Source: Clostridia bacterium (GTDB lineage Bacteria; Bacillota; Clostridia; RGIG8785). From it: a stretch of DNA of 5,230 bases. How positions within the stretch are numbered: position 1 is the first letter of the stretch; each line of letters starts with the position of its first letter. The DNA lies in contig JAGAUM010000238.1 of NCBI GenBank assembly GCA_017620795.1, forward strand, positions 1 to 5,230, in the 5' to 3' direction. The notes below the pieces were generated by a model. That model saw nothing but the letters and a program-made list of their open reading frames with translations. It did not search any database and was not told where the DNA came from. Both the position numbers and the translations under genes were made by a program. Below are positions 1-5,230 of the stretch, piece by piece.

Positions 1-1903
1 CGGGCTGACGGGCGCAGGTTATACCGATATGTACGTCTGGGGCGTTTACTACCGCATCGCACCTTATTTCGTGGTGGCACTGTTGGGCGTTGCCGCCTTC
101 TTCTTCTTAAAAAAGCAGTTTAAGCGTGTGCTTTTAACCCTGTTGGTTTTCCCGGTCTGCCTTTTAGCTACTTTGGCAGCGGCGCGCCTGACCGACTCTT
201 TCGTGGTCAAACCCAACGCCTTTGCCTTGCAAAAGACCAGTATCGAAACCAACTGGTACCTGACCCGTCGGGGCTTTGATTTGGAATTCCTCTTAAATGT
301 CAACGATACCGCCGTGGGTGCTTTTACCAAGGACACCTTGCAGACCGACCCGTCTGCTGTTACGGCGCTGAATAACCTAAAGCTGGCAGACACCTCTGCC
401 GAAACCCTGTCCCAGTACAAAGCAGGGGAGTCTTACTACCTGACCTCTGCCCAGTACCGCCAAATGATGATTGGCGAAACACCGACATTAATCTATACCT
501 CCACCCGTGAGTCTGCCAGTCCCTCTGGACATGGCGAGGGCTTACTCATGGGCTATGCTTCCCGTACCGATGCAGAGGGCAACCCCCTACTGCTGATGGA
601 AGGAATCCCCACCCAAACCCATAACGCCGCACTGCCCGAGATTCGGAACAATGCACTGTATTTCAGCCCCAACGCCTCCGAATCCTTGGTGCTTTCTCCG
701 TCCGACTACAACGGCAACGCAGGTATCAAGCTGACCTTCTTAAACCGTGCCGCTTACCTGCTACACAACCACGGAAGCACCTCTTCCGCTGTAACCGATA
801 CCGACATCGGGCTCTTAAACCGCAAAATTTCCGACCGTTTGAACCGTCTGGCGCCCTTCTTCCGCTATGACACCCCGTACCCCATCGTCACCGACCAAGG
901 GGACGTTTTATGGGTGTGCGAAGCTTATGCGGTGACCGACCGTTACCCCTTTGCCCAGACCTTTGACGGTGTGAACTATATCCGCAATGTGGCAACCGTC
1001 ACGGTAGACGCCTACAACGGCACCGTGACCTTCTACCGCCACGGGCATGAGCCCATTTCCAACACCTATCAAAAGATTTATCCCACCCTCTTTACTGCCG
1101 AGCCCCTGCCCGAATCGGTGGCGGCACAACGCCGTGCCCCAGAGCTTTTGTATAAGCTTCAGATGCAGGTGTTAGAGCAGTACCATGAAACCGACTTACA
1201 ACGCTTTTACCTCCGTCAGGGCGCATGGAACTGCGCCAAAGTCTCCTATAACGGAGAAGAGGCAAAGCGTTTAGACCCCATTCCCACCTGGGTCTCTTTG
1301 CCCGACGCTCAGGACACCCTGCAACAAACTCCGGTCTTGATGACCGTCTATACGGATAAGAGTGGCACCAACGTGACCGCGGTATTTTTGCGTGATAGTA
1401 GTTCCTGGAACCGTGACCGCATGGTTTTATACGTCTTTTCCGAAGGTCAGACCCAGATGACCCCCCAAGCCTTTATCAGCAGTCTTGCAACCAATCAGGA
1501 CTACTTACTGCGCCAAGCCAACTGGCAGGCAGCAGGCTTGAACATCACCTGCGGTCAGGTCTCGCCCGTCTTTTTAAACCATTGCCTGCTTTATGCCACA
1601 CCCCTTTATAACAACGCTGCCACAGGCGAAAAACGCTTGGTAGCGGTTGCGATGGGCAACGGCAAGCGGGTGGTCGTCCGCAACAATGTAAGCGACTGTC
1701 TAAGCGCCTTAATCAGCGCAGGAAATATCATCACCGCCCCCGAAGAAAGCCAGACAGATTTAAACGATTTAATCGACGCGGTGGTGCAAGCGTATGACCA
1801 AGTCCGTGAGTCCAACGCCCAGAGCGATTGGTCGGCTTACGGCAACGCAATGAACGAATTGGAATCGGCAATCCGCCGTCTGGAAAACGGAAAGAACAAA
1901 TAA
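1..1903 (+). CDS. UPF0182 family membrane protein, 5'-partial
   Basis: This is the C-terminal part (634 codons visible) of a UPF0182 membrane protein; the family's molecular function is unknown. The reading frame is open from base 2, and the residues before the ATG at 29 (GLTGAGYTD) fit the conserved segment just before the last membrane helices, so that ATG is internal and the true start lies upstream. Counting from that Met, two membrane segments lie at about 8-27 and 34-53. A large soluble domain follows, probably on the outer face, with family hallmarks LAPFFRYD (274-281), NYIRN (316-320), VDAYNGTVTFY (326-336) and QYHETDLQRFY (384-394). The end (about 578-624) is a helical, coiled-coil-like tail with the usual DWSAYG and LESAIRRLE pattern. 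Whole members are usually 900 residues or more, so roughly 250-300 residues should lie to the left. It ends 12 bases before the translocase gene, probably in the same operon. Family assignment is firm; role is not known. Confidence 0.9.
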   Translation, partial: GLTGAGYTDMYVWGVYYRIAPYFVVALLGVAAFFFLKKQFKRVLLTLLVFPVCLLATLAAARLTDSFVVKPNAFALQKTSIETNWYLTRRGFDLEFLLNVNDTAVGAFTKDTLQTDPSAVTALNNLKLADTSAETLSQYKAGESYYLTSAQYRQMMIGETPTLIYTSTRESASPSGHGEGLLMGYASRTDAEGNPLLLMEGIPTQTHNAALPEIRNNALYFSPNASESLVLSPSDYNGNAGIKLTFLNRAAYLLHNHGSTSSAVTDTDIGLLNRKISDRLNRLAPFFRYDTPYPIVTDQGDVLWVCEAYAVTDRYPFAQTFDGVNYIRNVATVTVDAYNGTVTFYRHGHEPISNTYQKIYPTLFTAEPLPESVAAQRRAPELLYKLQMQVLEQYHETDLQRFYLRQGAWNCAKVSYNGEEAKRLDPIPTWVSLPDAQDTLQQTPVLMTVYTDKSGTNVTAVFLRDSSSWNRDRMVLYVFSEGQTQMTPQAFISSLATNQDYLLRQANWQAAGLNITCGQVSPVFLNHCLLYATPLYNNAATGEKRLVAVAMGNGKRVVVRNNVSDCLSALISAGNIITAPEESQTDLNDLIDAVVQAYDQVRESNAQSDWSAYGNAMNELESAIRRLENGKNK

Positions 1904-1908
1904 AGGAG
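1902..1908 (+). promoter_or_regulatory. Ribosome binding site of the translocase gene
   Basis: AAAGGAG overlaps the UPF0182 stop codon (TAA at 1901-1903) and sits 7 bases before the ATG at 1916. It matches the anti-Shine-Dalgarno core well at normal spacing and supports the chosen start. Its overlap with the upstream stop suggests that ribosomes finishing UPF0182 could help initiation here. Confidence 0.8.
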
Positions 1909-1915
1909 CAAGGTC

Positions 1916-4252
1916 ATGGCAAAACGAAAAACCACCAAAAGCAGAAAAAAAGAGGTATTGGCTCAAAAGAAGCAGAGCACCTTCACCCGTAAAAAGGCGG
2001 AGATTATTCTGGTCGTGGGCTTTGCCCTGTCCGTCCTTTTAGGATTGTGCTGTTACTTAACGGATGCAGGCATTGTCGGCAACGCCATCAAGCAGTTTAT
2101 GCTGGGCACCTTCGGCTTGCCTGTGATGGCACTGCCCTTGGTCTTATTTGTAGGGCTCATCCACTACTTACGCCACAAAGGCGCCGTGCCCTATCAGTAC
2201 ATCTTTTGGGGCGCACTGTTCTTAACTGTCTGCGGACTCTTCCACTTAATCGGCGGTTATATGGGCAGTTTCGACGCAGGCACCTTCTACCGTGAAGGTA
2301 TGAACATGATTGGCGGTGGCTTTTTAGGCGGCTGTATCGCTTACGGCTTAAAGAGCCTGGTCAGCTTCTGGGGCGCACTGGTTGTGCTTCTGTGCCTGTG
2401 CGTCGTCTTTGTTCTGTTGGTGACCAACCTGTCCCTATCGACCATCTATCACAAGCTTCAGGAAAGCCGTCAAGCCTTTATTGACGACCGTCGTGAGCGT
2501 TTGGAAGCGGAAGAAGAGGAGGAGCGTCCCCGCAAGAAACGCCGTGAAAAAGAACCCAAGGCAGAGGTGGAGGAAAAGACCCCCATCTTTGTCCATGAAC
2601 CCATTGACATCCCCGACACCCGCCCCGAAGCCCCTCAGGGCGAGCAGATTGAGTTAGAAGAAGTTCTGGAAGAAGAACCTGTCGTCGAAGAAGAGGATGA
2701 CACTCCGCCTGTTGCCCCCGAAGAAGTGGCGGCAGAAATTGCGGACAAGCCGGTCCAGACAGGCTATATCTTCCCGCCCATTTCCCTGTTAAATCGCAAG
2801 GAATCCAAGGACACCTTCTCCGAAGCCGCTGTCAACCAGACCGCAGAAAAGCTGGTTGCCACCTTAAAAAGCTTCGGTGTAGAGACCACCTTGTTAGGGG
2901 TCAGCCATGGTCCCTCGGTCACCCGTTATGAACTGCAACCCCATTCGGGCGTCAAGGTCAGCAAGATTGTGAACCTGGCAGACGATATCGCCCTGAACCT
3001 GGCAGCGCGTGGTGTCCGTATCGAAGCGCCTATCCCCGGCAAAGCCGCCGTTGGCATCGAAGTGCCCAACACCGCTGTTGCCGCTGTTTACATCCGTGAA
3101 GTACTGGACAACCCTGTTTTCGCCAACGCAGGCTCGCCCCTGTCCTTTGTTTTGGGTCGGGACATTGGCGGAAACCCTGTGGTCTCCGATATCGGCTCCA
3201 TGCCCCATCTGCTTATCGCAGGTGCTACCGGTTCGGGTAAGAGCGTATGTATCAACACCTTAATCATCAGCTTGCTTTACAAGTCCTCGCCTGAGGATGT
3301 GCGCTTACTCATGGTCGACCCCAAGGTGGTCGAGCTGGGCGTTTATAATGGCATTCCCCATCTGCTGATTCCCGTCGTGACCGAGCCGAAAAAGGCGGCA
3401 GGTGCACTGGGCTGGGCGGTTGCGGAAATGACCCGTCGTTACAACCTCTTTGCCGAGCATAAGGTCCGTGACATCAAGGGCTACAATGCCAAGGTAGAGG
3501 AGCAGAGCTTCATGGAAGGGGAACTGGAGACCGACAATGACTTTGCCGAGCCCAGAATGGAAAAACTCCCCAACATCGTCATTATCATCGACGAGTTGGC
3601 AGACCTGATGATGGTTGCCCCCAAGGACGTAGAAGACCATATCTGCCGTCTGGCGCAGATGGCGCGTGCCGCAGGTATGCATCTGGTTATCGCTACCCAG
3701 CGTCCCTCGGTTGACGTCATTACGGGTATCATCAAAGCCAACATCCCGTCCCGAATCGCCTTTAAGGTTTCCTCGCAGGTCGACTCCCGTACCATCTTGG
3801 ACGTGGCAGGTGCCGAAAAACTGTTGGGCAAGGGCGATATGCTTTATTACCCTGTCGGCGCCGCAAAGCCTCAGCGTATGCAGGGAGCCTTTATCACTGA
3901 GAGTGAGGTGGAAGCGGTAGTCAAGTTCGTCAAGGGCAACTACACTGCCGTCTACCAGGACGATATTATCGAGCATATCGAAAACGGCGTCTCCGCAGGT
4001 AATAACGATGACCGTAACGAAGAAGACGAGATGGACGAACAGTTCTACGAAGCCTTGGAAGCTTGCGTCGAAAGCGGACAAGCCTCTGCTACCTTGCTTC
4101 AACGGAAAATCAAGGTAGGCTATGCTCGTGCCGCACGGATCATCGACCAGTTAGAGGACCACGGCTATGTCGGTCCTTATGAAGGAAGCAAGCCCCGCAC
4201 CGTCTTAATCACCCGTGACGAGCTGAGCGAGCTTCTCATGCGGAGGGAATAA
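1916..4252 (+). CDS. ftsK: DNA translocase FtsK/SpoIIIE
   Basis: Complete 778-residue, septum-anchored, ATP-driven double-stranded DNA pump that clears and segregates chromosomes at division and, in sporulating bacteria, moves DNA into the forespore. A very basic cytoplasmic N-terminus (1-27) is followed by four to five hydrophobic segments at about 28-48, 66-85, 95-116 and 133-172. A charged linker at about 180-280 is rich in Glu and Pro. The alpha part of the motor begins near 300. The RecA-like beta part carries Walker A GATGSGKS (436-443), Walker B IVIIIDE (554-560), and the family signatures [19 protein letters not shown] (583-601) and [20 protein letters not shown] (609-628). The C-terminal gamma winged helix (about 708-770; [20 protein letters not shown]) is the part that reads orienting DNA octamers. 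All catalytic motifs are intact. Length is close to Bacillus SpoIIIE (about 787) rather than the much longer Escherichia coli FtsK. Whether it serves division, sporulation or both cannot be told from sequence; the symbol could equally be spoIIIE. Confidence 0.97.
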   Translation: MAKRKTTKSRKKEVLAQKKQSTFTRKKAEIILVVGFALSVLLGLCCYLTDAGIVGNAIKQFMLGTFGLPVMALPLVLFVGLIHYLRHKGAVPYQYIFWGALFLTVCGLFHLIGGYMGSFDAGTFYREGMNMIGGGFLGGCIAYGLKSLVSFWGALVVLLCLCVVFVLLVTNLSLSTIYHKLQESRQAFIDDRRERLEAEEEEERPRKKRREKEPKAEVEEKTPIFVHEPIDIPDTRPEAPQGEQIELEEVLEEEPVVEEEDDTPPVAPEEVAAEIADKPVQTGYIFPPISLLNRKESKDTFSEAAVNQTAEKLVATLKSFGVETTLLGVSHGPSVTRYELQPHSGVKVSKIVNLADDIALNLAARGVRIEAPIPGKAAVGIEVPNTAVAAVYIREVLDNPVFANAGSPLSFVLGRDIGGNPVVSDIGSMPHLLIAGATGSGKSVCINTLIISLLYKSSPEDVRLLMVDPKVVELGVYNGIPHLLIPVVTEPKKAAGALGWAVAEMTRRYNLFAEHKVRDIKGYNAKVEEQSFMEGELETDNDFAEPRMEKLPNIVIIIDELADLMMVAPKDVEDHICRLAQMARAAGMHLVIATQRPSVDVITGIIKANIPSRIAFKVSSQVDSRTILDVAGAEKLLGKGDMLYYPVGAAKPQRMQGAFITESEVEAVVKFVKGNYTAVYQDDIIEHIENGVSAGNNDDRNEEDEMDEQFYEALEACVESGQASATLLQRKIKVGYARAARIIDQLEDHGYVGPYEGSKPRTVLITRDELSELLMRRE
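4242..4247 (+). promoter_or_regulatory. Ribosome binding site of the ygiQ-like gene, inside the ftsK end
   Basis: GGAGGG lies within the last codons of the translocase gene (encoding part of the terminal MRRE) and ends 4 bases before the ATG at 4252. With the TAATG stop/start overlap at 4250-4254, this is a classic arrangement for translational coupling or re-initiation. It fixes the start of the downstream gene. Confidence 0.8.
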
Positions 4253-5230
4253 TGAACACCCAATTTCTGCCCACCACGAAGGACGAGCTTCGCCGTCGGG
4301 TTTGGGATACCTATGACTTTTTGTATATCAGCGGTGACGCGTATGTAGACCATCCCACCTTCGGACACGCCATTATCACCCGTGTTTTGGAGGCGGCAGG
4401 CTATCGCGTTGCCGTACTGGCTCAGCCCGACTGGCGCAGTGCCGAGAACTTCAAGGTTTTAGGCCGTCCGCGGTTGGGCGTGCTCATTTCATCGGGCAAT
4501 ATCGACTCCATGGTCAATGCCTATACCGCCGCCAAAAAGCCCCGTCGGGAAGACTTTTATTCCCCCGGTGGCAAGGCAGGAATGCGTCCGCCTCGGGCGG
4601 TCAACGTCTATGGCAACCGCGTGCGTGAAGCCTTTGGAGACATCCCTGTCATCATTGGTGGACTTGAAGCCAGCCTGCGTCGCTTTGCCCACTATGACTA
4701 CTGGGGCGACAAGGTTCGTCGCTCGGTCTTGTTAGACGCCCAAGCCGACCTTTTAATCTATGGCATGGGCGAAAAGGCGGTTCTCCAGATTGCCGATGCC
4801 CTGCGTGACGGTACCCCCGTCTCCGAAATTACCGAGGTTCGTGGTACTGCCTATTACACCAAAACCCCTCCCGAGGGAGAGTTTTTGCCGTCTTTCGAGG
4901 CGGTCAGCGAAAGCAAGAAAGAATACGCCAGATCGGTACAAATCCAGTACCAGAACATCGACGCCATCTCAGGAAACCGCCTGATTCAGCCTCATAAAAA
5001 CGGGTATTTGGTGCAAAATCCCCCCATGCCCCCGTTAGAGCAAGAGGAGCTGGATGCGGTCTATGCCCTGCCCTATACCCGAACCTGGCACCCGTCCTAT
5101 GACAAAGAGGGGGGCGTCCCTGCTTTATCCGAGGTGGAGTTCAGCCTCACCTCCAACCGCGGTTGCTTTGGTTGTTGCTCTTTTTGCGCCTTGGCATTCC
5201 ATCAGGGCAGAAGCGTGCGGAGCCGTAGCC
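4252..5230 (+). CDS. ygiQ: YgiQ family (UPF0313) radical SAM protein, 3'-partial
   Basis: The first 326 residues of a YgiQ/UPF0313 radical SAM protein; the gene leaves the window on the right, and whole members are usually about 600-740 residues. The family is predicted to bind a [4Fe-4S] cluster and S-adenosylmethionine and do radical chemistry; its substrate is not established. Family motifs appear in order: GDAYVDHP (28-35), AQPDW (57-61), SSGNIDSMVNAYTAAKK (80-96), the highly conserved GGLEASLRRFAHYDYW (136-151), and the cluster motif CxxxCxxC as C305, C309 and C312 in CFGCCSFC, followed by HQGRSVRSRS. The N-terminal 280 or so residues are the family-specific domain before the radical SAM barrel; only the barrel's first strand and cluster loop are visible. 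One oddity is C308, where relatives usually have Gly. The start overlaps the translocase stop by one base, so the two are probably cotranscribed. The assignment is firm; the function is open. Confidence 0.93.
   Translation, partial: MNTQFLPTTKDELRRRVWDTYDFLYISGDAYVDHPTFGHAIITRVLEAAGYRVAVLAQPDWRSAENFKVLGRPRLGVLISSGNIDSMVNAYTAAKKPRREDFYSPGGKAGMRPPRAVNVYGNRVREAFGDIPVIIGGLEASLRRFAHYDYWGDKVRRSVLLDAQADLLIYGMGEKAVLQIADALRDGTPVSEITEVRGTAYYTKTPPEGEFLPSFEAVSESKKEYARSVQIQYQNIDAISGNRLIQPHKNGYLVQNPPMPPLEQEELDAVYALPYTRTWHPSYDKEGGVPALSEVEFSLTSNRGCFGCCSFCALAFHQGRSVRSRS

Noticed and set aside
64..420. Minus-strand open frame of 118 codons over the UPF0182 membrane region
   Set aside because: It is antisense to a well-supported family protein, and its product is a low-complexity basic string with no family resemblance.
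1904..1915. Possible promoter or terminator between UPF0182 and ftsK
   Set aside because: The gap is only 12 bases and is filled by the ribosome site and spacer; there is no hairpin or T-run.
2047..2295. Plus-strand 82-codon frame inside the translocase membrane region
   Set aside because: It is out of frame with clear FtsK membrane helices, has no ribosome site, and its product is Arg/Leu-rich with no family resemblance.
3305..4102. Long minus-strand open frame (265 codons) opposite the translocase motor region
   Set aside because: It lies wholly antisense to the most conserved part of ftsK, has no recognisable domain, and is explained by the C-ended codon bias of the sense gene, which removes antisense stops.
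4517..4984. Small frames on both strands inside the ygiQ-like gene
   Set aside because: The +1 frame from 4252 carries continuous YgiQ family motifs across this whole region, so the others are shadows.
5019..5035. Runs of C (possible G-quadruplex on the minus strand)
   Set aside because: There are only two adjacent long runs; the four needed for a quadruplex are not present nearby. Pro codons in the coding frame explain them.
1..5230. Polarised octamers that would orient the translocase (SRS/KOPS-like, such as GAGAAGGG or GGGNAGGG)
   Set aside because: I looked on both strands and saw no convincing copies; a 5 kb window is too short to judge skew.

Overview
The window is a densely packed, one-directional stretch of a bacterial chromosome with three protein genes, all on the + strand. 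In order they are: the 3' part of a UPF0182 family membrane protein gene, a complete DNA translocase gene of the FtsK/SpoIIIE family, and the 5' part of a YgiQ-type (UPF0313) radical SAM gene. The first and third genes run off the two ends of the window. Only the translocase is whole.

The likely source is a Gram-positive anaerobe of the class Clostridia, perhaps close to the Oscillospiraceae/Ruminococcaceae. The supports are a SpoIIIE-sized translocase (778 residues, with no long FtsK-type linker), a UPF0182 protein (a family I know mainly from Clostridia, Actinobacteria and Cyanobacteria), a UPF0313 radical SAM protein with many anaerobe homologues, strong purine-rich Shine-Dalgarno sites, and moderate GC content with many C-ended codons. 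This is an inference from family and style. No marker in the window fixes the genus.

Layout: 1-1903 is the UPF0182 gene, which enters from the left, so the first ATG at 29 is internal. A 12-base gap then holds the translocase ribosome site. 1916-4252 is the translocase gene. Its stop TAA overlaps the next start by one base (TAATG). 4252-5230 is the ygiQ-like gene, cut just after its iron-sulfur cysteine motif. Spacing this tight, with each ribosome site inside or touching the previous gene, points to one transcript with probable translational coupling from ftsK to ygiQ. No promoter, terminator, RNA gene, insertion sequence, CRISPR array or long repeat is visible, and no non-coding stretch is longer than 12 bases.

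The genes do not form an obvious pathway. The translocase moves chromosomal DNA at division or sporulation septa, UPF0182 is a membrane protein of unknown role with a large presumed outer-face domain, and YgiQ is a radical SAM enzyme of unknown substrate. I see housekeeping-type chromosome rather than a new system. The most unusual thing I could see directly is a codon-pair pattern: every one of the 15 Ala-Gly dipeptides in the three genes is written GCA-GGN, although GCA is otherwise a minor alanine codon, at least in the third gene.
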